Shown: positions 43,192 through 51,684 of the stretch, piece after piece
How the letters are laid out: each line of letters starts with the position of its first letter
Numbering within the stretch: the first letter of the stretch is position 1
Assembly (NCBI RefSeq): GCF_030409835.1
Contig: NZ_JAUFQO010000016.1
Location: 310,001-374,000 of the forward strand
Direction of reading: 5' to 3'
DNA length: 64,000 bases
Source of the DNA: Lutimonas halocynthiae
GTDB taxonomy: Bacteria; Bacteroidota; Bacteroidia; Flavobacteriales; Flavobacteriaceae
The notes under the pieces: generated by a model
Seen by the model: the letters and a program-made list of their open reading frames with translations, nothing else
The model's database searches: none
Told to the model about the DNA's origin: nothing
Translations under genes and position numbers: made by a program

Positions 43192-43752
43192 ATGAATAAA
43201 ATTGTTTTTTACCTATTGATATTGTTAGTAATTGTATCATGTAAGCAAGAGAAAAAATCAAATGAATATATCGATTCTCCTATAGATGTTCCGTTACCTA
43301 TTGAAACTGAACTTCAGTTGGAGGAGGAAACAGAAGCCGAATTGCCGATTGTACCATTGGCTTATTTAAAAGCATATTCAGGGAAATACGCAACTCAAGA
43401 AAATCTATTGACAAATGGAGTCTTGTCGCAAAGACTTCAGAATTTGGAGCGGTTTAATTATAAAGCGCTGATACAAAATTATAACACAGAGACAAGCCTC
43501 GTTATCATAGACAATATTGTTCATATGAGTGGATGCAAACAGCACAATTGCCCGAGTAATGCCTATGACTTTTTTATCGATCTTGACAATGATAATATAA
43601 ATGTCTTTTATTTTAGAAGTAATATGTTGCGTGTTTATCAGGAAAAGGGCTTGATCGAACTTCCTGCTGAGTTTGCAAAGGACTTAAATACTAAAAAGGA
43701 CAATGCAGGGATCGGAAACCCGGATTCTATAGAGTCAAAATATGAGCTATAG
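43192..43752 (+). CDS. lipoprotein with a CxxHxC motif
   Basis: This 186-residue protein starts at ATG 43192 (a TTG two codons earlier is less likely) with a lipoprotein signal (MNKIVFYLLILLVIVSC, Cys17). An acidic spacer follows, then a globular domain with SGCKQHNCPSNAYDFFIDL near residues 118-136. A CxxHxC pattern ahead of a beta strand is also seen in the inhibitor-of-vertebrate-lysozyme (Ivy) group and related lipoproteins, so a lysozyme-inhibitor-like fold is one possibility, not a firm call. The gene follows ppk2 by 45 nt. Confidence 0.6.
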   Translation: MNKIVFYLLILLVIVSCKQEKKSNEYIDSPIDVPLPIETELQLEEETEAELPIVPLAYLKAYSGKYATQENLLTNGVLSQRLQNLERFNYKALIQNYNTETSLVIIDNIVHMSGCKQHNCPSNAYDFFIDLDNDNINVFYFRSNMLRVYQEKGLIELPAEFAKDLNTKKDNAGIGNPDSIESKYEL

Positions 43753-43802
43753 AAGGTGTTGGTAGCAAAAAAGAACAGATAAAATTTTTGATTTCTCATA
43801 TA

Positions 43803-43844
43803 CTAAATACTGATATTTAGAGTTTTAAATAGAGGTGCACCTCT
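43803..43844. promoter_or_regulatory. two adjacent palindromes upstream of a small membrane-protein gene
   Basis: CTAAATA-CTGA-TATTTAG (43803-43820) is a 7-bp stem. It is followed by AGAGGTGCACCTCT (43831-43844), a perfect 14-bp palindrome, 20 nt before the ATG of the next gene. The second is GC-rich and could be a dimeric repressor operator. A T run does not follow, so neither looks like a terminator. Confidence 0.35.
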
Positions 43845-43863
43845 TATTCGCGCCTTTATTGTT

Positions 43864-44187
43864 ATGAATATACTTCTCTTAATAGATGTTGGAAGCACCA
43901 TTCTAGTGATCATTACGATGATCCTATGGATTGCTATAATGATCGAAAAATTCATACATCCTGCTTATAAGGATTTTTTCAGAGGAAGCCGTTTATGGCC
44001 TAATGATGAAGATGAAAGACGGCGAATTAAAAAATGTATTCAAGGCGTAGGGTTATACTATTTTACAGCTGTCTTGGTCTTACTTTTTTCTCCTGCAATG
44101 GCATTAATTATGGGATTTGGAGGCATTTTTTACACGATCGTAATTTATTATTGGCTGGTGATCGTCAATAGACAGAAAAGAAATTAG
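43864..44187 (+). CDS. small membrane protein of unknown function
   Basis: This 107-residue protein has three hydrophobic segments: LLIDVGSTILVIITMILWIAIMI (residues 4-26), a central stretch YYFTAVLVLLFSPAMALIM (about 64-82) and FGGIFYTIVIYYWLVIV (about 83-102), with a charged loop NDEDERRRIKK between the first two. No family is recognised. It lies alone behind two palindromes and before a Tat-signal isomerase. The function is unknown. Confidence 0.6.
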   Translation: MNILLLIDVGSTILVIITMILWIAIMIEKFIHPAYKDFFRGSRLWPNDEDERRRIKKCIQGVGLYYFTAVLVLLFSPAMALIMGFGGIFYTIVIYYWLVIVNRQKRN

Positions 44188-44345
44188 TTCTACATTATTT
44201 TTTAGGATTCAAAGTTGCGTTTTATAAGGCTTTGATTGTCTTCATTTTTTAGATACATTTATTGTTCAAGATTTAATTAATCAAACAACACCTTTAATAT
44301 GCCAGCATATGTTGTGGTTTTTAATTATTTGTAAACAAATCAAGA

Positions 44346-45293
44346 ATGCATTATTCAAGAAGAACATTTGTTCAAAAGGCAACATTAGCATCTACTTCAC
44401 TTCCTTTATTGCCCCTTACGTCTATGTCACCATTATTTGAGGAGCATAATGATACGCTTGATGTGAGCATATTTTCAAAGCATTTGCAATTTTTAGATGT
44501 AAAAGAAGTGGGGCAGGTTGCAGCTGAACTCGGATTTAATGGTATTGATTTAACTGTGCGTCCAAAAGGGCACATATTACCAGAGGATGTTATTTCAAAT
44601 CTCGCACCAGCAATTCGTGACATAGAAAGATCAGGATCATCATGTAAAATGATTACTACGGCCATCGATAATGCTAATAAAACCGAGGATGTAGACATTA
44701 TTAAGACTGCAGGTGACTTAGGTGTGAATTTCTACAGGATGAATTGGTTTAAATACCATGAGGGTATGAGTATGGTTGCGTCATTAAACCTATATCAAGA
44801 AACCATTCAAAATCTAGTAAAGCTTAATAAAGAACATGGTATCACGGGCTGTTACCAAAATCATGCAGGTACTAAAGTTGGAGGCTCTTTTTGGGAAATT
44901 CAAAAAATGCTTGAAGGTATTGATCCAGATTATCTAGGTGTACAATATGATATTCGCCACGCAGTAGCCGAAGGTGGTTTTTCTTGGGAAAACGGACTAC
45001 AACTTTTACATCAAAAAATTAAAACCCTTGTATTAAAGGATTTTAAATGGGCAAAAGTAAATGGTGTATGGGAAGCCGTTAATGTACCTATAGGAGAAGG
45101 CATGGTTAATTTCACTAAATATTTTCAATTACTTAAGGCCTACAACTTGAACCCGCCTGTCTCCTTGCATTTGGAATATCCTCTTGGAGGTGCTGAAAAA
45201 GGTAAGTTTTCAATATCAGTTGACAAAAAGATAGTTTTTGATGCCATGAAAAAAGATCTTAGCAGCATAAGAGAATTATGGGCTAAAGCTTAG
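44346..45293 (+). CDS. Tat-exported sugar phosphate isomerase/epimerase-like TIM barrel
   Basis: This 315-residue protein starts MHYSRRTFVQKATLASTSLP, a twin-arginine signal (SRRTFVQ, Arg5-Arg6). The rest resembles the xylose isomerase-like TIM-barrel family: AAELGFNGIDLTVRPKGH, YQNHAGTKVGG, DPDYLGVQYDIRHA, LVLKDFKWAK and a GEGMVNFTKYFQLL segment, with Glu, Asp and His residues at expected metal positions. Such exported relatives act on sugars or sugar derivatives in the periplasm. The gene is isolated; a 254 nt gap follows before the Rnf operon. Confidence 0.85.
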   Translation: MHYSRRTFVQKATLASTSLPLLPLTSMSPLFEEHNDTLDVSIFSKHLQFLDVKEVGQVAAELGFNGIDLTVRPKGHILPEDVISNLAPAIRDIERSGSSCKMITTAIDNANKTEDVDIIKTAGDLGVNFYRMNWFKYHEGMSMVASLNLYQETIQNLVKLNKEHGITGCYQNHAGTKVGGSFWEIQKMLEGIDPDYLGVQYDIRHAVAEGGFSWENGLQLLHQKIKTLVLKDFKWAKVNGVWEAVNVPIGEGMVNFTKYFQLLKAYNLNPPVSLHLEYPLGGAEKGKFSISVDKKIVFDAMKKDLSSIRELWAKA

Positions 45294-45468
45294 TATTTTT
45301 CAAATATTTTTTGCTGTTTTCTCCTGTTTGGAGGTTTCATGTTGTTAGCTAACAATTTGACCGGCTCTGTATCTTGTTTCCAAATTCACTTCATAAATAG
45401 ACCTTTACTTAATGAAAAATTTGATTCAAATTCTGACTTAGGTCATATTCTATAACTTGTTTATGCCC

Positions 45469-45476
45469 TAATTTTG
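45469..45476 (+). promoter_or_regulatory. -7 promoter element (TAATTTTG) of the rseC-rnf operon
   Basis: TAATTTTG fits TAnnTTTG and lies 71 nt before the rseC ATG. No clear -33 TTG. The intergenic gap 45294-45547 otherwise has only a short CTCC...GGAG inverted repeat near 45321. Confidence 0.45.
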
Positions 45477-45547
45477 TAAATCGATGATGAAGCTTTTAAA
45501 GAGCGTTTTAACTCCTTTCTTTTTGAGCATAAGAATTTGAATAGTTT

Positions 45548-45970
45548 ATGAAGCATTCAGGGGCCATATCAAAAATTACCAATTCAACCATTACGGTTTC
45601 ATTAGAGCCTAATATTAATTGTGAGGGCTGTAAAGCGAAGGCCGCATGTGGTGCATCAGAATCTAGTTCCAAAGAAATTGAAATTGACAATCCCAATCTC
45701 ATCCAGAAACAAGCAGGGCAAAATTTTGTATTAAATGAAGAAGTAGCTGTTGTATTAAATGAAGAACTTGGCTTGAAAGCCGTGTTTTGGGCTTATTTGT
45801 TTCCATTTATGCTATTGGTAAGTGTATTAGTTATAGCCTCATCGTTCTTTTCAGAAGGGCTGGCAGGTTTAATAGCACTCTCAGTGCTGATCCCATACTA
45901 CATTACATTGTATATATTGAATGCCTTTTTCAAAAAGAAATTTAAAGTATCAATCCTAAAAATGATTTAA
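45548..45970 (+). CDS. rseC: SoxR-reducing system protein RseC family
   Basis: This 140-residue protein has a short N-terminal domain with cysteines C25, C28 and C34 (NINCEGCKAKAACGA) and then two membrane helices (about 78-100 and 102-124), the layout of RseC. In gammaproteobacteria RseC works with the Rsx/Rnf complex to keep SoxR reduced; here it is the first gene of the rnf operon, one base before rnfB, which supports the call. It may help assemble or tune the complex. Confidence 0.88.
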   Translation: MKHSGAISKITNSTITVSLEPNINCEGCKAKAACGASESSSKEIEIDNPNLIQKQAGQNFVLNEEVAVVLNEELGLKAVFWAYLFPFMLLVSVLVIASSFFSEGLAGLIALSVLIPYYITLYILNAFFKKKFKVSILKMI

Positions 45971-45971
45971 G

Positions 45972-46925
45972 ATGATAATATCGATTTTATATAGCGCTGT
46001 ACTTCTTGCCTCAATAGGCATCGTGGCAGCTGTTATATTATACGTCGTTTCCAAAAAGTTCTATGTTTATGAAAACCCCTTAATAAGTGAAGTAGACGAA
46101 ATTCTCCCTGCTGCTAATTGTGGTGGTTGTGGTTCTCCGGGATGCAAGGCATTTGCCGAAAAACTAGTTAATACTGAAGATATTTCAGAGTTGTTCTGTC
46201 CGGTAGGAGGTAATGATGTAATGAAACAGGTTGCAGGGCTTTTAGGGAAGGAAGTAGCAGAAAAGGATCCAACCGTAGCTGTATTACTATGCCAGGGAGG
46301 ATGCGATGTAAGGCCAAAAACTACCATTTATCAGGGGCCTCGCTCATGTGCTATTTCATCACTGGTTTATGGTGGAGAAACAGATTGCCAATATGGTTGT
46401 TTAGGTGATGGCGATTGTGTAGATGTCTGCGATTTTGATGCCATGTATATGGATGAAGAAACTGGCTTGCCAGTTATTATTACTGATAAATGTACATCCT
46501 GTGGTGCTTGTGTAAAAGCTTGCCCAAGAGATATTATCGAAATGCGACCGCTCAACAAAAGAGATTTAAAAATATTTGTTGGTTGTCTTAACCAGGATAA
46601 AGGGGGAATTGCCAAAAAAGCCTGTAATGTAGCCTGTATCGGCTGTTCAAAATGTGAAGACATTTGTCCGAAAGATGCCGTTGTTATGACAGATACATTG
46701 GCTTATATAGATCCTGCTTTATGTACCTTATGCAGAAAGTGTGTTGAGGTATGTCCTACACATTCAATTATTGAAACAAATTTTCCTCCCAAAAAAGTTA
46801 AAATCCCAAAGGATAAAAAGCCGAAAGTAACTCCTGCTAAAAAAACAGAAGTAAAACCGGTTGTCAAAGCCAAGATTGAAACGAAAGCTGATGTAGAATC
46901 TGAAAAACCCAATATAGATGCTTAA
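45972..46925 (+). CDS. rnfB: Rnf complex iron-sulfur subunit RnfB
   Basis: This 317-residue subunit has one N-terminal membrane helix (about 4-25), then the special [4Fe-4S] site C50, C53, C58 and C76 (NCGGCGSPGC and FCPVGG), and several ferredoxin-type clusters (CTSCGACVKACP, CIGCSKCEDICP, CTLCRKCVEVCP, plus a cysteine-rich YGCLGDGDCVDVCDFDA). It accepts electrons from reduced ferredoxin and passes them on within the Rnf complex. The end is a basic Lys/Pro/Val-rich tail of about 50 residues of unknown use. Its stop overlaps the rnfC start by 8 nt. Confidence 0.92.
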   Translation: MIISILYSAVLLASIGIVAAVILYVVSKKFYVYENPLISEVDEILPAANCGGCGSPGCKAFAEKLVNTEDISELFCPVGGNDVMKQVAGLLGKEVAEKDPTVAVLLCQGGCDVRPKTTIYQGPRSCAISSLVYGGETDCQYGCLGDGDCVDVCDFDAMYMDEETGLPVIITDKCTSCGACVKACPRDIIEMRPLNKRDLKIFVGCLNQDKGGIAKKACNVACIGCSKCEDICPKDAVVMTDTLAYIDPALCTLCRKCVEVCPTHSIIETNFPPKKVKIPKDKKPKVTPAKKTEVKPVVKAKIETKADVESEKPNIDA

Positions 46926-48246
46926 AACATTTCCAAAAGGAGGAATTCACCCAGCTGAAAACAAGATTACTTCGTTTAAAGCTATAAAAAGAATGCAGGT
47001 ACCTAAGGTTGTATACGTACCGATTGCACAACATATTGGTATACCCTCTGAAATTGTGGTAGATCGAAAAGACAAAGTTGAAATTGGTCAGGTAATCGCA
47101 AAGTCAAGCGGATTTGTTTCTTCCAATATACATTCTCCAGTAGCAGGAACTGTGACCAAACTCGATATGATGGTGGATAGCAGTGGCTATAAAAAACAGT
47201 GTATTGTAATCAGAACCGACCAAAAGAACGAATCGAATTTTGACATACAAGATTTCCCATTAAAAAAGGAAATCACTATGGATCAAAAGGATATTCTACA
47301 ACACATTACAGACTCTGGAATTGTTGGTTTAGGGGGCGCAACTTTCCCATCTCATGTCAAATTAGACCTTAAAAATGACAATCATGTTGATTGCCTTATC
47401 ATCAATGGTGTTGAATGTGAACCATACCTTACTGCTGATCACAGGCTCATGCTTGAAAAGGGAGAAGAAATTATTGTTGGGATACAAATTCTTATGCAGG
47501 CATTACATATTAAAAGTGCCATAATTGGAATTGAAAACAACAAAAAAGATGCGATCAAAGTTCTTAAAAACGCAGCAGCCAGTGATGACAGAATCAAAGT
47601 AGCGGCATTAAGAGTAAAGTACCCTCAGGGGAGTGAGAAGCAACTCATCAAATCAATTTTGAAAAGAGAAGTTCCAAAAGGGGGGCTACCGATGGATGTA
47701 GGCGTAATTGTGCATAATGTTGGAACCATTTTCGCTATTTATCAGGCTATTCAATATAACCAACCCTTAATTGAGCGTGTTGTAACAGTTACCGGTAAGA
47801 AAGTAGAGGATGCCTCTAATTTCTGGGTTAAAATTGGGACACCTATAAAAGATTTGGTCCAAGAAGTTGGCGGCTTGCCAGATGGGACAAGAAAAATTGT
47901 CAATGGAGGCCCGATGATGGGTAAAGCCATTAAGAATACAGATGTGCCTGTTACCAAAGGAACCTCTGGAATATTGATTATTGCTCAAGAGGAGGCAAGC
48001 AGACAAGAATCTAAAAACTGCATTCGTTGCAGTAATTGTGTTTTTGTTTGTCCGATGGGATTAGAGCCTCATTTGCTGATGAACTTATCTGAGAAAGGAT
48101 TGTATGAACGCGCTTCAGCAGAAGATATCATGACCTGTATTGAGTGCGGATCTTGTAGTTATGTATGTCCTTCACACAGACCTTTATTAGACTATATCAG
48201 ATTCGGTAAAAATATTGTTAAGAAACTACAAACTGTTAAGAATTAA
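46918..48246 (+). CDS. rnfC: Rnf complex subunit RnfC (NADH-side)
   Basis: This 442-residue peripheral subunit binds NADH and FMN. The start MLKTFPKGGIHPAENK is typical. Near residue 140 is GIVGLGGATFPSHVK, then INGVECEPYLTADHRLM. Two [4Fe-4S] motifs follow at CIRCSNCVFVCPMGLEP and CIECGSCSYVCPSHRPL. With the ferredoxin domain of RnfB it makes the soluble arm of the ferredoxin:NAD+ oxidoreductase. Coding overlaps the end of rnfB by 8 nt, a sign of coupled translation. Confidence 0.93.
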   Translation: MLKTFPKGGIHPAENKITSFKAIKRMQVPKVVYVPIAQHIGIPSEIVVDRKDKVEIGQVIAKSSGFVSSNIHSPVAGTVTKLDMMVDSSGYKKQCIVIRTDQKNESNFDIQDFPLKKEITMDQKDILQHITDSGIVGLGGATFPSHVKLDLKNDNHVDCLIINGVECEPYLTADHRLMLEKGEEIIVGIQILMQALHIKSAIIGIENNKKDAIKVLKNAAASDDRIKVAALRVKYPQGSEKQLIKSILKREVPKGGLPMDVGVIVHNVGTIFAIYQAIQYNQPLIERVVTVTGKKVEDASNFWVKIGTPIKDLVQEVGGLPDGTRKIVNGGPMMGKAIKNTDVPVTKGTSGILIIAQEEASRQESKNCIRCSNCVFVCPMGLEPHLLMNLSEKGLYERASAEDIMTCIECGSCSYVCPSHRPLLDYIRFGKNIVKKLQTVKN

Positions 48247-48247
48247 G

Positions 48248-49258
48248 ATGGTAGACGAAAAAATTATAATATCAGCCTCGCCACACGTACATTCTGATAA
48301 AACATCAAAAAAGGTGATGTATGATGTGCTCTATGCTTTGATTCCGGCTTTTATGGTTTCCATATACGTATTTGGATTAAGTGCATTGATCATGACTTCA
48401 GTAGCTGTGATTTCCTGTATAGCTTTTGAATACCTGATTCAGAAGTTTTTATTAAAAACAACCATTACAATAACTGATGGTTCGGCCCTGATAACCGGTA
48501 TTTTACTAGCCTTTAACTTGCCTTCTACACTTCCGCTTTGGATGGTAATCATAGGAAGTTTGGTTGCGATTGGGGTTGCTAAAATGTCTTTCGGAGGCTT
48601 AGGATTTAATATTTTTAATCCTGCTTTGGTAGGTCGTGTATTTTTATTGGTATCATTTCCGGTGCAAATGACTTCATGGCCGACTCCAGTTGAAAACAAC
48701 ACAAGTTTATTTGATGCCGTTACAGGAGAAACTACACTGGGTATTATTAAGGAAGGCCTAATGTATGGCGAAACCATGTCAACACTTTCAGATAAAATTC
48801 CAAGTATGATGGATTTATTTCTGGGAATCACAAGCGGTTCTGCCGGAGAAATGTCTGGCTTGGCATTGATAATTGGTGGAATATACTTATTGATTCGAAG
48901 AGTCATTACATGGCATATACCTGTCACTATTCTTGCTACGATGGCTGCTTTTACCGGAATATTTTGGTTGGTAAACCCAGAGATGTTTGCTAATCCATTG
49001 ATCCACATCCTTTCAGGTGGTGCTATTTTAGGAGCTTTTTATATGGCAACAGATTTGGTTACGAGCCCCATGACAAAAAAAGGGATGGTCATATTCGCAA
49101 TCGGTATCGCCGTTATTACGGTTGTTATTAGATTGTATGGCGCTTATCCTGAAGGTATTTCATTTGCCATACTCATCATGAATGCCTTTGTACCGCTTAT
49201 AAATACATACTTTAAACCAAGGCGTTTTGGTAGTAAAATCACAGCAAAAATCGTGTAA
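48248..49258 (+). CDS. rnfD: Rnf complex membrane subunit RnfD
   Basis: This 336-residue integral membrane protein has about ten hydrophobic helices, starting MVDEKIIISASPHVHSDKTSKKVMYDVL. The covalent flavin site is the Thr in DLVTSPMTKKG, the RnfD/NqrB motif where FMN is bound by phosphoester. Early hydrophobic sequence YALIPAFMVSIYVFG and GLGFNIFNPALVGRVFLL are family blocks. A longer frame reaching 48215 would overlap rnfC strongly; ATG 48248, one base after the rnfC stop, is preferred. Confidence 0.92.
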   Translation: MVDEKIIISASPHVHSDKTSKKVMYDVLYALIPAFMVSIYVFGLSALIMTSVAVISCIAFEYLIQKFLLKTTITITDGSALITGILLAFNLPSTLPLWMVIIGSLVAIGVAKMSFGGLGFNIFNPALVGRVFLLVSFPVQMTSWPTPVENNTSLFDAVTGETTLGIIKEGLMYGETMSTLSDKIPSMMDLFLGITSGSAGEMSGLALIIGGIYLLIRRVITWHIPVTILATMAAFTGIFWLVNPEMFANPLIHILSGGAILGAFYMATDLVTSPMTKKGMVIFAIGIAVITVVIRLYGAYPEGISFAILIMNAFVPLINTYFKPRRFGSKITAKIV

Positions 49259-49260
49259 TT

Positions 49261-49848
49261 ATGACTAAGAAAAAATCCACATTTATAAGTATGACCCTTA
49301 CACTTTTTGCCATTACTCTTATTGCAGGTGTTTCGCTGGGCTTTATAAATGATATTACCAAAGGGCCCAAAGAGCAAGCCAAATTGGCCCGTAAAATAAA
49401 TGCTTTAAAAAATGTGCTGCCAGAATTTAATAACAATCCCGTAGAAGATGTAAAGCGGATAAAAACTGATTTGGCTAAAGACAGTATTGAGATCTATGCA
49501 GGCTTTTTAAATGAAAATCAATCAGGAACTGCAGTTGTTGGATCGTCCGAAAAGGGTTTTAGTGGTTTGGTAAAAATAATGGTTGGTTTTAATCCAGATG
49601 GAAGCATCAAAAACATAGCAGTTCTCGAACAAAAAGAAACACCCGGTCTGGGAACCAAAATGAAGGATGAAAAATTTATCAAGCAATTTAGAGGTAAACA
49701 TCCGTCATCGTATAATTTAAAAGTCAAAAAAGACCAAGGTGATGTTGATGCATTAACTGGAGCTACAATAACAACAAGGGCTTTTGGTGAAGCCGCCCAA
49801 ATGGCATATGATGTATTTGTAGAAAATCAAAAAACAGCTAAAAACTAA
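49261..49848 (+). CDS. rnfG: Rnf complex flavoprotein subunit RnfG
   Basis: This 195-residue subunit has one N-terminal membrane helix (about 9-29) and a periplasmic FMN-binding domain with the covalent flavinylation motif TGAT (residues 166-169, DALTGATITTRAF; Thr169 should carry FMN). ETPGLGTKMKDEKFIKQF is the family's other block. The FMN must be added by an ApbE transferase encoded elsewhere. It lies 2 nt after rnfD. Confidence 0.92.
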   Translation: MTKKKSTFISMTLTLFAITLIAGVSLGFINDITKGPKEQAKLARKINALKNVLPEFNNNPVEDVKRIKTDLAKDSIEIYAGFLNENQSGTAVVGSSEKGFSGLVKIMVGFNPDGSIKNIAVLEQKETPGLGTKMKDEKFIKQFRGKHPSSYNLKVKKDQGDVDALTGATITTRAFGEAAQMAYDVFVENQKTAKN

Positions 49849-49853
49849 GCATA

Positions 49854-50459
49854 ATGGCAGCAGAAATTAGTCATAAACAAAACTTTTTAAAAGGAATAAT
49901 AAAGGACAACCCTGTTTTCGTAATGCTTCTGGGTATGTGCCCAACTTTGGGTGTTACCTCATCGGCATTTAATGGTTTGGGTATGGGAATAGCCACATTA
50001 TTTGTGCTCCTGATGTCAAATATTGTTGTCTCTCTTGTAAAGTCTCAGATTCCAAGTAAAGTGAGAATCCCTGCATTTATTGTCATTATTGCATCGTTTG
50101 TAACGATTGTAGAAATGGTTTTAGAAGCATTTATTCCATTTTTATATGAACAGTTAGGAATTTTCATTCCTTTAATTGTAGTGAACTGTTTGATACTCGG
50201 AAGGGCAGAAGCCTATGCTTCCAAAAAAGACCTTATGTCGTCAATAATTGATGCTTTGGGTATGGGAATTGGGTTTACGATTGCCTTAACCTTGCTTGGA
50301 GCAGTTAGAGAAATACTAGGAAGTGGCAGCTTATTCAATTTGAAAATGGTTTCAGAAGATGCGAGTACCTTAATTCTGTTTATTCTGCCTCCAGGAGCTT
50401 TTATAGCCTTGGCTTATCTCAGTGTGCTATTTAATAAAGTATCAATTAAAGAAAACTAG
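49854..50459 (+). CDS. rnfE: Rnf complex membrane subunit RnfE
   Basis: This 201-residue, six-helix membrane subunit has the conserved LGMCPTLGVTSSAFNGLGMG near residues 25-44 and VVNCLILGRAEAYASKKD. The two cysteines are in positions that hold an intramembrane [2Fe-2S] cluster between RnfA and RnfE in the related complexes. A short N-terminal segment SHKQNFLKGIIKDNPVFVMLLGMCP is cytoplasmic. It starts 5 nt after rnfG. Confidence 0.93.
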   Translation: MAAEISHKQNFLKGIIKDNPVFVMLLGMCPTLGVTSSAFNGLGMGIATLFVLLMSNIVVSLVKSQIPSKVRIPAFIVIIASFVTIVEMVLEAFIPFLYEQLGIFIPLIVVNCLILGRAEAYASKKDLMSSIIDALGMGIGFTIALTLLGAVREILGSGSLFNLKMVSEDASTLILFILPPGAFIALAYLSVLFNKVSIKEN

Positions 50460-50462
50460 AAC

Positions 50463-51038
50463 ATGGAATATATTTTAATTCTTATAACAGCAGTTTTTGT
50501 AAACAATATTGTACTCTCACAATTTTTGGGAATATGCCCTTTTTTAGGCGTGTCAAACAAGGTTTCAACTTCTGTAGGGATGTCAGGAGCTGTTTTGTTT
50601 GTCATGACCATTGCGACCCTTGTTACCTATTTACTACACGAATTTGTTTTAGTACCAACCGGTTTAGATTATTTACGTACGATCACATTTATTTTAGTTA
50701 TCGCAGCATTAGTTCAAATGGTAGAGATTATGCTGAAGAAAGTAAGCCCGCCATTATATCAGGCTCTAGGTGTGTTTTTACCCTTAATTACAACAAATTG
50801 CGCAGTATTGGGAGTCGCTATTTTAGCTTTAGGCTTAGAAAGCGGAAACCTTTTAAAGGCAGTATTCTTCGCCATAGCGAATGCTATTGGTTTTGCATTG
50901 GCACTGATCGTTTTTGCGAGTGTTCGAGAGCAGTTAGAATTAGCGGATATTCCAAAAGGAATGAAAGGAGTTCCTATTAATTTATTGGTAGCAGGTTTGT
51001 TATCACTGGCATTTTTAGGGTTTACAGGGCTGGTTTAA
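50463..51038 (+). CDS. rnfA: Rnf complex membrane subunit RnfA
   Basis: This 191-residue, six-helix subunit is a relative of RnfE and NqrE. It begins MEYILILITAVFVNNIVLSQ and has LGICPFLGVSNKVSTSVGMS and LITTNCAVLGVAILAL, the cysteines of the shared intramembrane cluster. It completes the operon rnfBCDGEA in the order of the classic Rnf complexes of clostridia and Bacteroides. The start is 3 nt after rnfE, and no further Rnf gene follows. Confidence 0.93.
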   Translation: MEYILILITAVFVNNIVLSQFLGICPFLGVSNKVSTSVGMSGAVLFVMTIATLVTYLLHEFVLVPTGLDYLRTITFILVIAALVQMVEIMLKKVSPPLYQALGVFLPLITTNCAVLGVAILALGLESGNLLKAVFFAIANAIGFALALIVFASVREQLELADIPKGMKGVPINLLVAGLLSLAFLGFTGLV

Positions 51039-51102
51039 TTTTCTTTTCAATTGGTACAAACCTAATCAACAAGTAGCGCGATCACCTTGTAACTTTGTGG
51101 TG

Positions 51103-51366
51103 ATGCTTTACTCTAATTACTTTTCTTCATTTACCAAAGACAATGGACCTCCTAACTTGAACCCTGATCAGTTCAGGCGCTTGATGAATATCATCTATTT
51201 GGAAGGTGTTATAACGGGCATCAGAAGAATCAAGGACAAGGAGAAAACCCAACCTTTCAAATACGATATTTTAATATTTAAGCATGACAATGTGCTGACT
51301 GACCTTACAGGGAATTTAAATCCGAGAGAATTATTAAGGGAGATGTATATGTTATCTAGAAATTGA
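51103..51366 (+). CDS. hypothetical protein
   Basis: This protein of 87 residues from ATG 51103 (two GTG codons directly upstream are also possible) is hydrophilic, with a charged middle (GIRRIKDKEKTQPFKYDIL) and no membrane segment or signal. I recognise no family. TAACTTTG at 51090-51097 matches the -7 consensus but is too near the ATG unless the message is leaderless or starts from a later Met. It is 64 nt downstream of rnfA and could also be read from that operon, as no terminator is seen. Confidence 0.5.
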   Translation: MLYSNYFSSFTKDNGPPNLNPDQFRRLMNIIYLEGVITGIRRIKDKEKTQPFKYDILIFKHDNVLTDLTGNLNPRELLREMYMLSRN

Positions 51367-51451
51367 TGTTACGCATACGTTTACGACACAATAAGTCGTA
51401 GCGATATCCCTTATGTAAGTATAATTTTGAGGAATCAAATATGACATTAAG

Positions 51452-51586
51452 ATGGAAGAAGGATTTTTTAATATACTAGGCATAAGCGGTGCTATTTTTG
51501 TCAGCGCAATTTTAGGGTTTAAACTATTATTGAAACTTGTTAAATACACGCAAGATTATAAAGAAAAAAATGCAGCCAAGATTTAG
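51452..51586 (+). CDS. small single-pass membrane protein (44 residues)
   Basis: The frame MEEGFFNILGISGAIFVSAIL... to a TAG at 51584 contains one hydrophobic helix (about residues 8-27) followed by a basic, charged tail (LVKYTQDYKEKN). A -7 element TAATTTTG at 51422-51429 lies 22 nt upstream of the ATG. The pattern is that of a small regulatory or stabilising membrane peptide. I know no homologue. Confidence 0.5.
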   Translation: MEEGFFNILGISGAIFVSAILGFKLLLKLVKYTQDYKEKNAAKI

Positions 51587-51684
51587 AAAATCACAGTTGT
51601 TCAATTGCTTCTTGTTGTTGCAATAATTTTCATGAAGCATCCATAGAATAATGATAGTTTTTTTAATTAATTATTGTATCTTCG

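Noticed and set aside
48439-49008. 189-codon frame antisense to rnfD
   Set aside because: It lies entirely inside the highly conserved rnfD gene and reads as a shadow of its hydrophobic codons.
50534-50980. 148-codon frame overlapping rnfA in another frame
   Set aside because: It is a frame shadow with a cysteine- and arginine-rich composition; rnfA is clearly the real gene.
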